Shown: positions 8,937 through 19,489 of the stretch, in pieces
Layout of the letters: each line of letters begins with the position of its first letter
How positions within the stretch are numbered: position 1 is the stretch's first letter
From: Marinobacter sp. LV10R510-11A
Lineage (GTDB): Bacteria > Pseudomonadota > Gammaproteobacteria > Pseudomonadales > Oleiphilaceae
Length of the DNA: 64,000 bases
Direction of reading: 5' to 3'
NCBI RefSeq assembly: GCF_900215155.1
Contig: NZ_LT907980.1
Location: 4,278,001 to 4,342,000, forward strand
The notes under the pieces: generated by a model
Told to the model about the DNA's origin: nothing
Seen by the model: the letters and a program-made list of their open reading frames with translations, nothing else
Databases searched by the model: none
Position numbers and translations under genes: made by a program

Positions 8937-9986
8937 TTAAAGATCATTAGAAAAAAGGTCGATCGGTGTTTTTGCGGGTTTTCCTGGAATCTCGCGAACC
9001 AGTCGTGGAACCAGAAACCCCGGCAGTCTGGACAGCAGTTCTTGAACCAATAGTAGGGCTTCTTTATCTGGAACATCAAAGTGCTGAGCGCCCGCGACCG
9101 GATCGAACGCGTGTAGGTAGTAGGGCAGAACGCCCGCCTCAAACAGTGTTTCGCTCAAATTCTCCAACACATCCGCATTATCATTTACGCCCCTGAGAAT
9201 CACGCTCTGGTTTAGCAGCGTTACGCCCGCTGACCGAAGACGGTTTAGCGCTCGGCGTGTGGCATGATCAATTTCCGCCGGATGATTGACGTGCAACACC
9301 ATCACGACTGGCACTGGTGTGCTGCTGATCCACTTCAGCAGTGCATCACACACTCGCTGTGGTATCACCACCGGAAGGCGGGTATGCAGGCGTATGCGGC
9401 GGATATGAGGGATGTTGCTGATGGCCGAAGCCCACTGGGACAGCAATTGATCACTGACCGCCAACGGATCGCCGCCGCTGAAAATAACTTCATTGATTTC
9501 CGGGCTTGCCGCAAGCGTATCCAGCACCCGCTGTCGGTCGGCTGGGCCTAGGCGCTGTTCATCGTAGGGGAAGTGCCGGCGAAAACAGTAGCGACAGTTA
9601 ATCGCACACTGGCCGGTGACCATCAGCAGGGCACGGCTGCGGTATTTCCGAATCAGGCCCGTGGTCACAATGGCGCCGTCTTCCTCCAGCGGGTCAGTCA
9701 CAAACCCCTCTGCAGCGCCTGTCTCAAGGTTTAAGGGCAGCACCTGGCGCAGCAAAGGGTCTGCGGCGTTTCCTTTCTCCATGCGTGCCAGAAAAGGCTC
9801 GGGAACCCGGGTTTGAAACAACCGGTGCCCCGCTTCGGCCCCAGCCAGCCACTTATCAGCAGGTAGATCCAGCCGCGCAAGCAACTCTTGTGGTGAGGTT
9901 ATCGAGTCGGAAAGCAATTGTTGCCAGCTCCGATTATCATCGTCTGAAAGCTGGGCTTCTATATGGGCAGGGCTTCGCTGTATCAT
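8937..9986 (-). CDS. epmB: EF-P (R)-beta-lysine pathway lysine 2,3-aminomutase
   Basis: 349 residues, KamA/YjeK family radical SAM enzyme. It converts (S)-alpha-lysine to (R)-beta-lysine for attachment to elongation factor P. The [4Fe-4S] radical SAM motif is CAINCRYC, cysteines 127, 131 and 134. The PLP-binding region lies in the C-terminal part. It is shorter than clostridial lysine 2,3-aminomutases, as is normal for EpmB. It is divergent from efp, with 45 bp between the start codons, and epmA follows efp, so the substrate protein and both modification enzymes are adjacent. Confidence 0.95.
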   Translation of the reverse strand: MIQRSPAHIEAQLSDDDNRSWQQLLSDSITSPQELLARLDLPADKWLAGAEAGHRLFQTRVPEPFLARMEKGNAADPLLRQVLPLNLETGAAEGFVTDPLEEDGAIVTTGLIRKYRSRALLMVTGQCAINCRYCFRRHFPYDEQRLGPADRQRVLDTLAASPEINEVIFSGGDPLAVSDQLLSQWASAISNIPHIRRIRLHTRLPVVIPQRVCDALLKWISSTPVPVVMVLHVNHPAEIDHATRRALNRLRSAGVTLLNQSVILRGVNDNADVLENLSETLFEAGVLPYYLHAFDPVAGAQHFDVPDKEALLLVQELLSRLPGFLVPRLVREIPGKPAKTPIDLFSNDL

Positions 9987-10031
9987 AGCGGCCTTTGAAT
10001 TTTAAACAGCATTTTGGCAGGTGGACATTTC

Positions 10032-10607
10032 ATGGCTTCATATTCTAGCAACGAATTTCGCAGCGGTCTCAAGGTTTTGCTGGATGGCGACCCTTGTATC
10101 ATGCTCGAGAACGAATTCGTAAAACCAGGTAAAGGCCAGGCGTTTAACCGCGTTAAGCTACGCAACCTGATGAACAACCGACAGTGGGAGCGTACCTTCA
10201 AATCTGGCGAAAGCCTCGAAGCAGCAGACGTTGTCGAACAGGACATGGAATACCTCTACACCGACGGTGAATTTTGGCACTTCATGCTCACCGACGGCTC
10301 TTTTGAGCAGTATCCCGCCGATGCAAAGGCCGTTAGCGAAGCGCTCAAGTGGCTAAAAGAGCAAGATGTTTACACCGTAACCCTATACAACGATGCGCCT
10401 CTGATCATCACCCCGCCCAACTTTGTTGAGCTGGAAGTGGTTGAGACCGACCCAGGTATGAAAGGCGATACAGCCCAAGGTGGCTCCAAGCCAGCAACCT
10501 TGTCTACCGGCGCCGTGGTAAGCGTACCTCTGTTTATCACCATTGGCGAAGTGCTTAAGGTGGATACCCGCTCTGGCGAGTACGTAAACCGAGTAAAAAG
10601 CAGCTGA
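10032..10607 (+). CDS. efp: elongation factor P
   Basis: 191 residues from the ATG at 10032, which is preceded by CAGGTGG; an in-frame TTG at 10014 would add six unlikely residues. EF-P enters the ribosomal E site and relieves stalling at polyproline stretches. The modified lysine is Lys34 in the loop FVKPGKGQA, the form recognised by EpmA; bacteria using rhamnosylation by EarP have arginine here. The three beta-barrel domains are complete. Confidence 0.97.
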   Translation: MASYSSNEFRSGLKVLLDGDPCIMLENEFVKPGKGQAFNRVKLRNLMNNRQWERTFKSGESLEAADVVEQDMEYLYTDGEFWHFMLTDGSFEQYPADAKAVSEALKWLKEQDVYTVTLYNDAPLIITPPNFVELEVVETDPGMKGDTAQGGSKPATLSTGAVVSVPLFITIGEVLKVDTRSGEYVNRVKSS

Positions 10608-10614
10608 TTTTGAT

Positions 10615-11583
10615 ATGAAAAACCAGCCTGACTGGCAACCAGCTGTCGCCCAGGCAGCCCTGAAAAGCCGCGCGCAACAATCAGCCTTCGTGCGCGGCTT
10701 TTTTGCACAGCGTGATGTACTGGAAGTCGAAACCCCTGTACTAGGACGCTGCGGCGTAACAGATCCTAACCTCGATGGCATCGCCGCAAAGGTCAGCGCC
10801 CAGGGCGTTGAAGGCGGTTGGCTGCAAACTTCTCCCGAGTACCACATGAAACGCCTATTGGCCGCAGGCGCAGGATCTATCTACCAGATATCAAAAGTCT
10901 TCCGAAACGGCGAACGCGGCCGCCGCCACAACCCAGAGTTTTCCATGCTGGAGTGGTATCGTATAGGCTTCGACGACACAGCCCTGATGGCAGAAGTCTC
11001 CGACCTGGTGTGCGGCTGGCTCAACTGCCCCAGACCAAAGACCACAAGCTATCGCCAGGCAATGATCGACTGGGCAGGCATAGACCCGTTTGTCATCTCC
11101 AAAGAAGACCTGCGCCAACGCTGTCGCCAATGGCTGGAACCCGAACAGCTACAAGACCTCAGCCGCGACGGCTGCTTGGACTTGCTAATGAGCTTCGCCG
11201 TCGAACCCAACCTAGGTACTGAAGCCCCGATATTCATCACCCAATATCCGGCCTCCCAAGCCTCCCTGGCCAGAATCACCAACGTTGACGGCTTCGACGT
11301 AGCGCACAGGTTCGAGCTCTACATCGACGGTCTGGAACTATGCAACGGCTACTGGGAACTCACCTGCGCCGAAGAACAGCGAGCCCGCTTCGAAGCAGAC
11401 AACCGCTTGCGCCGAGCCGCTAAAAAACCCGAAATGAACATAGACGGAGCCTTCCTGGCCGCGATAGAGCACGGCTTGCCAGGCTGCTCCGGGGTGGCTT
11501 TGGGGCTTGATCGTTTACTGATGCTGAAAATGGGAACCCGTGACATTGCAGATGTCATAGCATTCCCACTAGAGCGAGCCTGA
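10615..11583 (+). CDS. epmA: EF-P--lysine lysyltransferase (GenX/PoxA)
   Basis: 322 residues: a truncated class II lysyl-tRNA synthetase paralogue with the catalytic core but no anticodon-binding domain. It attaches (R)-beta-lysine to Lys34 of EF-P. Class II motifs are visible: motif 2 in FRNGERGRRHNPEFSMLEWY and motif 3 in SGVALGLDRLLML. It starts 7 bp after efp and is surely co-transcribed. The hydroxylase EpmC is not in this window. Confidence 0.95.
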   Translation: MKNQPDWQPAVAQAALKSRAQQSAFVRGFFAQRDVLEVETPVLGRCGVTDPNLDGIAAKVSAQGVEGGWLQTSPEYHMKRLLAAGAGSIYQISKVFRNGERGRRHNPEFSMLEWYRIGFDDTALMAEVSDLVCGWLNCPRPKTTSYRQAMIDWAGIDPFVISKEDLRQRCRQWLEPEQLQDLSRDGCLDLLMSFAVEPNLGTEAPIFITQYPASQASLARITNVDGFDVAHRFELYIDGLELCNGYWELTCAEEQRARFEADNRLRRAAKKPEMNIDGAFLAAIEHGLPGCSGVALGLDRLLMLKMGTRDIADVIAFPLERA

Positions 11584-11584
11584 A

Positions 11585-12442
11585 TCAGGCGCCAACCAGG
11601 CCAAAAGACTCGCCCATGCGAACCGTCTTCCCAGCAATCTGCTCAGCATTCCAGCTAACGCTACCCTTAGGCATAACCATCACCACCGTAGAGCCAAGCC
11701 GGAAACGCCCCATCTCCTCGCCTTTGGCAAACGAAAGAGCACTCTCGCCTTCATAGGTAATCGCCTTAACGCCACTGCTATTGGGCGCCACAATCCCCGC
11801 CCAAGGCGTCTCAACGCTACCCACAATCATCGCGCCCACAAGAACCAACGCCATAGGGCCAGCCGCCGTATCAAAAATACACACAACACGTTCATTACGG
11901 GCGAACAGATTTGGAACATTCTCCACCGTAACCGGATTGACCGAAAACAGCTTGCCGGGAACATAAATCATTTCCCGAAGCGTACCTGCCAGAGGCATGT
12001 GAATGCGATGATAGTCACTGGGAGAGAGATAAACCGTCGAAAACTCACCCTCCGAAAAAGTCTCTGCCCGTGCAGTATCGCCACCGAGAAATTCTACCAA
12101 ACTGAACGATTGACCCTTTGCCTGGAATACCCGGCCCCCGGATACTTGGCCTAGTTGGCTAATGGCGCCATCTACGGGGCTCACAAAAGTATTGTCGCCT
12201 TCAGCAATAGGCCGAATGCCTGGCTTAAGTGCACGGGTAAAAAATGCGTTGAAACTGGAGTAAGCGGTCGGATCCGATTCTGCGGCTTCGCTCATATCAA
12301 CGCCGTAGCGCTTTATGAACCACTTTACTACCCGGTTTTTGAGCGCAGGGGTGCGATCATTATCTGCCAGACGGCCGGCAGCCCGGGAAACCGCAAGCTG
12401 TGGCGTGACGTACTGGCTCAGAACAAACAGCTTGTCGAACAT
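11585..12442 (-). CDS. psd: phosphatidylserine decarboxylase proenzyme
   Basis: 285 residues. It makes phosphatidylethanolamine from phosphatidylserine at the inner membrane. The self-cleavage site LGST is at 249-252; cleavage before Ser251 yields the pyruvoyl cofactor on the small alpha chain. The conserved PVDG (Asp91) and DYHRIHMP (about 143-150) motifs are present. It converges with epmA, whose stop codon is one base away. In P. aeruginosa rhdA lies between psd and motA; here it is missing. Confidence 0.96.
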   Translation of the reverse strand: MFDKLFVLSQYVTPQLAVSRAAGRLADNDRTPALKNRVVKWFIKRYGVDMSEAAESDPTAYSSFNAFFTRALKPGIRPIAEGDNTFVSPVDGAISQLGQVSGGRVFQAKGQSFSLVEFLGGDTARAETFSEGEFSTVYLSPSDYHRIHMPLAGTLREMIYVPGKLFSVNPVTVENVPNLFARNERVVCIFDTAAGPMALVLVGAMIVGSVETPWAGIVAPNSSGVKAITYEGESALSFAKGEEMGRFRLGSTVVMVMPKGSVSWNAEQIAGKTVRMGESFGLVGA

Positions 12443-12604
12443 TAAATGAGATCCTCTGTGCTCAAAGGCGCGAAGTTTACCAAATAGTGTTGTAAGAATG
12501 TTGCCCAGACGCTGGTATGTATAGAAATTGTTTCACAGCTTCGCGGATACAGCAGTGGCTTGCTATGATCAGAACAGAAAAACCCGTGATCGTGTCCGGC
12601 ACCG

Positions 12605-12612
12605 GCCGATAA
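12605..12612 (+). promoter_or_regulatory. possible sigma-28 (FliA) -10 element for motAB
   Basis: GCCGATAA at 12605-12612 matches the FliA -10 consensus exactly, 29 bp before the motA ATG. At the expected -35 position (about 12586-12589) the sequence is not TAAA, so only half the promoter fits. motAB are FliA-dependent in many gammaproteobacteria. Confidence 0.35.
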
Positions 12613-12640
12613 CCTCAATATAAAGGCTTATATTCTCCCC

Positions 12641-13492
12641 ATGTTACTTATTATTGGCTCAATTATTGTTGTTGCCAGCGTTTTGGGTGGCTATGCACTT
12701 CATGGCGGTCACCTGATGGTGCTGTGGCAACCGACCGAGTTTCTCATCATCTTTGGCGCAGCCATCGGCTCTTTTATCATTGCCAACCCGCTGCATATGG
12801 TCAAAGAAGTGTTTTCCGGTATTTTGCGCCTGCTGACAGGCTCTCCGTTCAATAAGTCCTACTACATGGATTTGCTGAGCTTGCTCTACGAGATTTTTGA
12901 TAAATCGCGCAAGCAGGGCGTTATGTCCATCGAAGAGGATATCGATAACCCGGAATCTAGCCAGATATTCAGCCGTTACCCGGCCATTATGAAATCCAAA
13001 GCGTTGCTCGATTTCATTACAGACTACCTGCGCATCATTAGCGCAGGAAACATGGCAACCCATGAGCTGGATGGCATGATGGAAAACGAAATTGACAGCC
13101 GTCAGCACGAGCTCGAAGAGCCCGCCCATGCCGTGAACAAAATTGCGGATGCCCTGCCGGGGCTGGGTATTGTGGCGGCGGTACTGGGTATCGTGGTTAC
13201 CATGAATTTCTTGAGCGAAGGGCCAGAGCGTATTGGTATGAGCGTGGCAGCGGCCCTAGTGGGCACGTTTCTTGGTATCTGGATGGGCTATGGCTTTGTT
13301 GGGCCCACCTCCATTGCCATGGAGCATGCCGCAAAATACGAACTCAAGGCTTACGAGTGCATTAAATCTGCAATTGTAGCAACGGTTTCAGGGCAAGCTC
13401 CCCAGATGGCCATCGAATTTGGCCGCAAGGCGCTACCCACAGACAAGCGGCCTGGTTTTCAGGAATTGAACGATCACGTGCGCGCCAAATAG
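12641..13492 (+). CDS. motA: flagellar motor stator protein MotA
   Basis: 283 residues, the usual length. It forms the proton channel of the flagellar stator with MotB. Four membrane helices are visible: two near the N-terminus (about 1-20 and 28-50) and two around residues 165-225, including GLGIVAAVLGIVVTMNFL. A large cytoplasmic loop between them contacts the rotor. No good ribosome site is visible at the ATG; AAAGG lies 14 nt upstream. motB follows after 25 bp. Confidence 0.96.
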   Translation: MLLIIGSIIVVASVLGGYALHGGHLMVLWQPTEFLIIFGAAIGSFIIANPLHMVKEVFSGILRLLTGSPFNKSYYMDLLSLLYEIFDKSRKQGVMSIEEDIDNPESSQIFSRYPAIMKSKALLDFITDYLRIISAGNMATHELDGMMENEIDSRQHELEEPAHAVNKIADALPGLGIVAAVLGIVVTMNFLSEGPERIGMSVAAALVGTFLGIWMGYGFVGPTSIAMEHAAKYELKAYECIKSAIVATVSGQAPQMAIEFGRKALPTDKRPGFQELNDHVRAK

Positions 13493-13517
13493 CGCAACCT
13501 GAACCCGGAGTAAACTT

Positions 13518-14477
13518 GTGGAACAGCAGCCAATAATCATTAAGCGAAAAAAAGTCGTTGCTGCGGGCCATCACGGTGGCTCGTGGAAAGTGGCTTTTGC
13601 CGACTTCGCAATGGCGATGATGGCGTTCTTTCTCGTGCTCTGGCTCACTGCAACCGCATCGCCGGAACAGAAAAAAGCGGTGGAAGGCTATTTCCGCGAC
13701 CCTGTCGGCTTCACCGAAGGCGGCTCACCCAACCCAGTGGACCTTGAGGGGAGCGCCTCCGTCGTTAGCGAAGCTAGCCCCGATATTGAATCAGACCCGA
13801 TGGTTATTAGCGATGACGTGGTCGATACGCTGTCCGATACACTTGAGCAGCGGCGCATGAAAAAGTTGTTTCAGGAGTTGAAGCAACGAATTGATGAAAA
13901 CGAAACTCTGCAGGAGTTCAAAGACCAGTTGTTGATTGATATCACGGACGAAGGGCTGCGAATCCAGATAGTCGACCGCTCGGGCCGCCCCATGTTCGAT
14001 AGCGGCAAAGCGGAGCTTAAATACTACTCACAGGAAATCCTGTTCGAGCTGGCCAAAACCCTTGGTTCGGTAGACAACAAGCTCAGTATAACGGGCCATA
14101 CGGACGCCACACCTTTCGGTGGCCGCCCTGGTTACACGAACTGGGAGCTTTCGGCGGATCGCGCAAATACCGCACGCCGTGCACTGGTTGCCGGTGGTGT
14201 GCAGGCCCAACAGATCGCGCGGGTCGTGGGGCTGAGTGATTCTATATTGTTTGATCAGGACGAGCCGAGTGCGCCGGTTAATCGCCGGATTTCCATCATC
14301 GTCCTCAATAAGAAAACTGTGGACAGCATCCACAGCAGTGCCAGCGCCAAAGGCGCTCCGCTGATTGACCTCACGGTACCCTCCGATGAAGAGCAGACAG
14401 AAGCTATGGAAAAACTGGAGAGTGGCGATTGGCAGGAGGACAAAACACAACCCGCACCCGGTGAGCTGAACTGGTAG
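13518..14477 (+). CDS. motB: flagellar motor stator protein MotB
   Basis: 319 residues from a GTG start. Near the N-terminus, SWKVAFADFAMAMMAFFLVL holds the single membrane helix with its proton-accepting aspartate. An OmpA-like peptidoglycan-binding domain covers about residues 150-265 (TGHTDATPFGG, NWELSADRANTARR). It pairs with the upstream motA. Confidence 0.96.
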   Translation: MEQQPIIIKRKKVVAAGHHGGSWKVAFADFAMAMMAFFLVLWLTATASPEQKKAVEGYFRDPVGFTEGGSPNPVDLEGSASVVSEASPDIESDPMVISDDVVDTLSDTLEQRRMKKLFQELKQRIDENETLQEFKDQLLIDITDEGLRIQIVDRSGRPMFDSGKAELKYYSQEILFELAKTLGSVDNKLSITGHTDATPFGGRPGYTNWELSADRANTARRALVAGGVQAQQIARVVGLSDSILFDQDEPSAPVNRRISIIVLNKKTVDSIHSSASAKGAPLIDLTVPSDEEQTEAMEKLESGDWQEDKTQPAPGELNW

Positions 14478-14496
14478 CTCGCCGGGCAGTGCTGCA

Positions 14497-15552
14497 TCAG
14501 TTAGCTTTCAGCCCTCGCATTTTCTGCTCCGCCATATCCTGAAGAATACGGTGAAAGCTTCGCAGCCGTTCCGGGCTGAGTGTGCCTGCTACTGCTGCCG
14601 CATCAATAGCGCAGCCGGGATCGCCCATATGCCTGCAGTTGCGGAACTTGCAGTAGCCGATCACCTCGCGAATCTCGCGAAAACCGTACTCAATTTCCTG
14701 CGGCGTCATATGCCAGAGACCGAACTCCCGGATACCCGGTGAGTCAATCAAATCGCCGCCCAAAGGCAGGTGGAAAAGTTTCGCGGTGGTGGTGGTATGA
14801 ATACCTTTGCCCGTGCTTTCAGAAACCGCACCCACCCGAATCGCCTCATCCGGCATCAGCGTCTGAATAATCGACGACTTACCAACCCCCGACTGGCCCA
14901 CAAATGCACTGGTTTTGTCCTTCACCAGCGCCTCAACCTCCGGCGAAGGCCCACCGTCGAATTGAACCGCTGAGGTGCGAACAACCTCATAGCCTAGCGC
15001 CGCATAGCGCGCCAGCAGAGCATCAATCTGCCCCCGATTGCGATCGGTAATCAGATCCGTCTTATTCAGCAGAATAACCGCCGGAATGTCCGTGATCTCA
15101 GAGGCCACCAAATATCGATCAATCAGATTGTCGTGGGGCTCCGGCTCCGGTGCAATCACCAGAATAATATGGTCAATATTCGCCGCCACCGGTTTCACAG
15201 CACCAAAGTTATCTGGCCGCTGCAGCAAATTGTCACGTTCGCAGCGAGCAACAATTACACCTGTTTCACTCTTACCGGGCCGCCAGACAACTCGATCGCC
15301 CGTCACCAAGCTATCGATATTCGCCCGAACAAAGCAGCGCAAAACATCACCGGTGTGTTCACCCTCCAAGACTTCCACATCAAGCTGTTGCCCATAGTGA
15401 GCAATGATTAGCCCTTCCTGCTCCGGCCCCAGTTCACCGGCCTCGGCCTGCGCCGTAACCGACTTCTCTTTGCGAGCTGCGCGGGCAGCACGCTCCTCCT
15501 GAACCTTCTTGATCCGGAATTGCTGCTGCTTGTTCAGTTGCCGTTTTGCCAT
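14497..15552 (-). CDS. rsgA: ribosome small subunit-dependent GTPase A
   Basis: 351 residues. A late 30S-assembly GTPase. It has an N-terminal basic tail, an OB fold (about 50-120), a circularly permuted GTPase domain with NKTD before the P-loop GQSGVGKSS, and a C-terminal zinc-binding region ([14 protein letters not shown]). It is divergent from orn with 85 bp between starts, and converges on motB. Confidence 0.97.
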   Translation of the reverse strand: MAKRQLNKQQQFRIKKVQEERAARAARKEKSVTAQAEAGELGPEQEGLIIAHYGQQLDVEVLEGEHTGDVLRCFVRANIDSLVTGDRVVWRPGKSETGVIVARCERDNLLQRPDNFGAVKPVAANIDHIILVIAPEPEPHDNLIDRYLVASEITDIPAVILLNKTDLITDRNRGQIDALLARYAALGYEVVRTSAVQFDGGPSPEVEALVKDKTSAFVGQSGVGKSSIIQTLMPDEAIRVGAVSESTGKGIHTTTTAKLFHLPLGGDLIDSPGIREFGLWHMTPQEIEYGFREIREVIGYCKFRNCRHMGDPGCAIDAAAVAGTLSPERLRSFHRILQDMAEQKMRGLKAN

Positions 15553-15637
15553 AAGATCTCAGATAACACGGATGAAAGTGGTGTCGTTGCTGTGCCATCA
15601 TACGGGAATAATACATGCTCGGCTTGAGGGAAATAAA

Positions 15638-16180
15638 ATGTCAGCAGGCAAATACTTGGTTTGGATTGATCTAGAAATGACCGGTCTAGATCCGGAAAAA
15701 GAACGCATCATCGAAATGGCCACCATCATCACCGATTCAGAACTGAATCTCGTAGCAGAAGGCCCGGTTGTTGCGATTAACCAGCCCGGCAGTTTATTGG
15801 AAGCCATGGACGAATGGTGCACCAAAACCCACGGTGAAAGCGGATTAACCAAACGTGTCGAGGAAAGCAACATCACTGAGTCGGAAGCCGAGCAGCAAAC
15901 CATCGCCTTCCTCAAAGAGTACATGGAAAAGGGCAAGTCCCCCCTGTGCGGCAACAGTATCGGCCAAGATCGCCGCTTCTTGGTAAAATACATGCCCCAG
16001 CTGGAAGACTTCTTCCATTACCGCAACCTTGACGTGTCCACCGTAAAAGAACTGGCCCGCCGCTGGCGTCCGGACGTGCTGGACGGCGTTAAAAAGAAGG
16101 GCAGCCACCTAGCACTAGACGACATTCGTGATTCCATCAACGAACTGCGCCACTACCGGGAGCACTTCTTCAAACTATAA
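15638..16180 (+). CDS. orn: oligoribonuclease
   Basis: 180 residues from the ATG at 15638, behind GAGGG. It is a DEDDh 3'-5' exonuclease that degrades dinucleotides, including pGpG from c-di-GMP turnover. Motifs: [10 protein letters not shown] (exo I), [10 protein letters not shown] (exo II), and [10 protein letters not shown] (exo III). An in-frame GTG or ATG further upstream would run into the rsgA promoter region. Its 3' end overlaps queG by 6 bp on opposite strands. Confidence 0.97.
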   Translation: MSAGKYLVWIDLEMTGLDPEKERIIEMATIITDSELNLVAEGPVVAINQPGSLLEAMDEWCTKTHGESGLTKRVEESNITESEAEQQTIAFLKEYMEKGKSPLCGNSIGQDRRFLVKYMPQLEDFFHYRNLDVSTVKELARRWRPDVLDGVKKKGSHLALDDIRDSINELRHYREHFFKL

Positions 16181-17254
16181 GCCGTGCTGCGCCAAGGCCC
16201 ACTGAACATGCTCGCGGACCATATCCGAAGGATAGTCCGCGCGCTTTTTCAGCGCTTCAACCACCGGAATGGTCGAAGGTGCATTGCCCAGACCCACCGC
16301 CAGATTGCGTAACCAACCCTCATATCCGGTGCGGCGAATAGCCGAGCCCTCCGTGCGCTTCAAGAACTGCTCTTCTGTCCACATGAACAGTTCAGCCAAA
16401 GAACTGTTGTCCAAGCCGTGCCTAGGCTGAAAATCATATTCTTGCGTCGGTTTTTTGAATTTTTGCCAAGGGCACACAAGCTGGCAATCGTCGCAGCCAA
16501 ACACCCGGTTACCCATCAGCGAGCGCAGCTCTTCGGGAATGCTGTCTTTCAGCTCAATCGTGAGATAGCTAATGCAGCGCCGGGCGTCCAGCTTGTGTGG
16601 CCCCACAAACGCATCCGTTGGGCACAAATCAAGGCAGGCAGAGCAACTGCCGCAATGATCCGTGTCAAAGCTTGGGTCTATCGGAATAGGCGCGCTGGTA
16701 AATATCTCGCCGAGGAAAAAGAACGACCCAGCCTTCGGGTGTATCAGCATATTGTTCTTGCCAATCCAGCCTAAGCCCGCGCGCTGTGCCAAGGCTCGCT
16801 CCAGCACCGGTGCACTATCCACAAACGCGCGGTAGTCGTAACCGCTCACCGCTGAATCAATCTGTTTTGCCAGCGATGCCAGCCGCTTACGAATCAGCTT
16901 ATGGTAGTCCCGACCAAGTGCGTAGCGCGTGATATAGGCGTTCTCCCGGTTAGTAAGCGCTTCTTTCGGGTTGTCGGGCGTGGGCATGTAATCCATACGC
17001 ACGGAAATAACCCGGGTGGTTCCGGGTACCAAGGAGCTCGGGGTGTAGCGTTTGTCTCCATGGTGGGCCATATACTCCATGTTGCCCTGGTACCCCATGT
17101 CCAGCCAATCCTGCAAATGTTTGGCATGCTCACCGGTATCTGCTGTCGTGATACCTGCATCTGAAAACCCGTGTTCTTTGGCCCATTGCCGGATAAGTGC
17201 CGGCAAATCAGCCAGTTCTGGTGTTGGAGACGTATCGGTTTCTGCTGTGCTCAT
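16175..17254 (-). CDS. queG: epoxyqueuosine reductase
   Basis: 359 residues. It performs the last step of queuosine synthesis in tRNA, reducing epoxyqueuosine with cobalamin and two [4Fe-4S] clusters. Cluster cysteines lie in [16 protein letters not shown] with a partner in DARRCIS, and in [10 protein letters not shown]. It is divergent from nnrDE. Confidence 0.96.
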   Translation of the reverse strand: MSTAETDTSPTPELADLPALIRQWAKEHGFSDAGITTADTGEHAKHLQDWLDMGYQGNMEYMAHHGDKRYTPSSLVPGTTRVISVRMDYMPTPDNPKEALTNRENAYITRYALGRDYHKLIRKRLASLAKQIDSAVSGYDYRAFVDSAPVLERALAQRAGLGWIGKNNMLIHPKAGSFFFLGEIFTSAPIPIDPSFDTDHCGSCSACLDLCPTDAFVGPHKLDARRCISYLTIELKDSIPEELRSLMGNRVFGCDDCQLVCPWQKFKKPTQEYDFQPRHGLDNSSLAELFMWTEEQFLKRTEGSAIRRTGYEGWLRNLAVGLGNAPSTIPVVEALKKRADYPSDMVREHVQWALAQHGL

Positions 17255-17401
17255 AGACGCCGCTGTTGTATCCGCCCCGTCGAGGATCGATGTACGGATA
17301 TTTAATTTGATTAAGTTATGACCTTTTCCACGGTTTTGCTATGCTTTACAGATAGCTGGCCAATTTTCTTAAACCGGTTTCTGTAACAGGAGCGAAGGCT
17401 C

Positions 17402-18964
17402 ATGCCACAGCTTGCTGAGGGCAGTCTATCAGATGCGCTGTTTTCCGCCGATTCTGTGCGCCGCATCGATCAGTATGTTATCGAGCAGCAGGGCGTCGAA
17501 GGCTTTGAGCTAATGCAGTTTGCTGCCCGCGCCGCATTTCGTAGGCTGGTTGTGCGTTGGCCCAACGTCGAGCCTTTGCTGGTTCTCTGCGGTGCTGGCA
17601 ATAACGGCGGCGATGGGTACTTGATGGCGGCTAATGCTGTACGCCACGGGCTGGCTGTGCGCTGCATTGCGGTTGCCCCCACCGGTAAGCTGAGTGGCGA
17701 TGCTCGCAAAGCCTGGAAGAAAGCGGTTTCGGATGGTGTAGAGGTGCGAGAACTGGCGGACATCAACGAGCCAGAATTGGCTTCTGAATTTGAAAAGGCA
17801 GAGCTGGTAGTAGATGCCATGCTCGGTACCGGTGTCTCTGGCGCGCCAAGAGAGCCATTTACGGATGTTATTGCACGCTGCAATCGCTCTGGGCTTCCTG
17901 TGCTGGCGGTAGATTTACCGTCTGGCCTCAATGCCACTAGTGGTGCGGCAGAGGGCGAGGTGGTTCAGGCCACCATGACCGTCACGTTTATCGGCCGTAA
18001 GGCCGGGCTTTATACCGGGCAAGGTGCCGCGGTGTGTGGTGATGTGGTTTTTGAAGCACTGAATGCTGGCACCGGTGTTAGAGAAAGCGGCGAGAGCCCG
18101 GCAGCCATGCTTCGGCGCTGGCCGTCCGTTCACGACTGGTTGCCCGTGCGCCCGGCCAATGCTCATAAGGGGCGGTTTGGCCATGTTCTCGTGGTCGCGG
18201 GGGACCGAGGGTTTGGCGGTGCCGGTCTGCTTGCAGCAGAAGCGGCAACGCGCTCTGGTGCCGGGTTGGTTTCACTGGCAACGCGCCCCGAGCATGTAAC
18301 GGCTGCGTTGGCACGATGCCCGTCGGTAATGGTTCACGGCCTGACTCATGGCTCGGAGTTGCCAGCATTGTTGAATGCAGCAACGGTAGTGGTGTGCGGG
18401 CCAGGACTGGGGCAGGGCGCTTGGGGGCAGCAGATGCTGCAGCAAGTGATTGAAAGCGGTAAGCCTCGCGTTCTGGATGCGGATGCCCTGAATCTGCTCT
18501 GTTCCCGCGTGCCCAAACCTGCTGGCAACCAGATTATGACGCCGCATCCGGGGGAGGCTGCCAGGCTGCTGAATTGCGTGGTTCCCGAAGTGGAAGCCGA
18601 TCGAGTGGCTGCGGCCACAAAGCTGCAGTCCCTATACGGTGGCGTGGTGTTGCTCAAAGGTGCCGGAACGATCATTGCGTCTGATTTGAAGGCTGTGGAT
18701 ATTGCCGGCGGCAGTAATCCGGGTATGGCGACCGGCGGCATGGGGGATGTGTTGTCGGGAATCACGGGTGCGCTATATGCCCAGATGGTCGAGTCACCCG
18801 CTCGCGCCGCTGTATTGGCGGCGGTTGTGCACCTTGAGGCTGCCTGCAAAGCATCGGCAAACAAAGGATATATGGGGTTGATACCCACCGACGTAATCGA
18901 CGCGTTGCCGCAGGTATTCCGGGAGGCAGAACCAGCCAGCCACCGTAGCAAGGGGGAAGAATGA
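17402..18964 (+). CDS. nnr: bifunctional NAD(P)H-hydrate epimerase/dehydratase
   Basis: 520 residues. It repairs hydrated NAD(P)H. The N-terminal epimerase (NnrE, about 1-225) carries [10 protein letters not shown]; the C-terminal ADP/ATP-dependent dehydratase (NnrD, about 240-510) carries [15 protein letters not shown]. Its stop overlaps the tsaE start (ATGA), implying translational coupling. It begins a long plus-strand run to hflC. Confidence 0.96.
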   Translation: MPQLAEGSLSDALFSADSVRRIDQYVIEQQGVEGFELMQFAARAAFRRLVVRWPNVEPLLVLCGAGNNGGDGYLMAANAVRHGLAVRCIAVAPTGKLSGDARKAWKKAVSDGVEVRELADINEPELASEFEKAELVVDAMLGTGVSGAPREPFTDVIARCNRSGLPVLAVDLPSGLNATSGAAEGEVVQATMTVTFIGRKAGLYTGQGAAVCGDVVFEALNAGTGVRESGESPAAMLRRWPSVHDWLPVRPANAHKGRFGHVLVVAGDRGFGGAGLLAAEAATRSGAGLVSLATRPEHVTAALARCPSVMVHGLTHGSELPALLNAATVVVCGPGLGQGAWGQQMLQQVIESGKPRVLDADALNLLCSRVPKPAGNQIMTPHPGEAARLLNCVVPEVEADRVAAATKLQSLYGGVVLLKGAGTIIASDLKAVDIAGGSNPGMATGGMGDVLSGITGALYAQMVESPARAAVLAAVVHLEAACKASANKGYMGLIPTDVIDALPQVFREAEPASHRSKGEE

Positions 18965-19458
18965 GCATTTTCGGGAACGAGCGCAGACTGTTTCTGGACG
19001 GCGAAGCTGAAACGGAGAAGCTGGGCAACGAACTGGCCCGTTTGGCAAAAGAATCGGGCCAGGGGTTGGTTGTGTTTCTCGAAGGCGATCTGGGAATGGG
19101 TAAAACCACGCTCAGTCGCGGCGTTATAAGAGGGCTTGGGCACAAGGGCGCAGTTAAGAGCCCGACTTATACACTTGTGGAGCCATACGAAGATCTTATG
19201 CCGCCGGTCTATCACTTTGATTTGTACCGACTAGGCGACCCGGAAGAGCTGGAATACATGGGTATCCGGGATTACTTTAACGGCCAGAGTATTTGTCTTA
19301 TCGAGTGGCCGGAGCGCGGCGAAGGTCTGCTGCCCGAACCGGACCTCGAAATCCACCTTGAACATCAGGGCGAAGGCCGCTCCGCGGCTGTCCGGGCGGG
19401 CTCTGAACAGGGTGCATCACTTTTGAGCGAGCTGGAATTGATCGGGCCGGGCCATTAA
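18961..19458 (+). CDS. tsaE: tRNA t6A biosynthesis ATPase TsaE
   Basis: 165 residues. An ATPase partner of TsaB/TsaD for N6-threonylcarbamoyladenosine in tRNA. Walker A is GDLGMGKTT at about residue 42, followed by the switch region [10 protein letters not shown] and the [15 protein letters not shown] motif. It overlaps nnr by 4 bp. Confidence 0.95.
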   Translation: MSIFGNERRLFLDGEAETEKLGNELARLAKESGQGLVVFLEGDLGMGKTTLSRGVIRGLGHKGAVKSPTYTLVEPYEDLMPPVYHFDLYRLGDPEELEYMGIRDYFNGQSICLIEWPERGEGLLPEPDLEIHLEHQGEGRSAAVRAGSEQGASLLSELELIGPGH

Positions 19459-19489
19459 TGGACCTGCGCCGAATAAATAGGCAAGTTGT

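Noticed and set aside
18346..19215. 289-codon minus-strand frame
   Set aside because: Antisense to nnr and tsaE, both certain genes; sequence is Ser/Ala/Pro/Arg-rich as expected of a GC-driven shadow frame.
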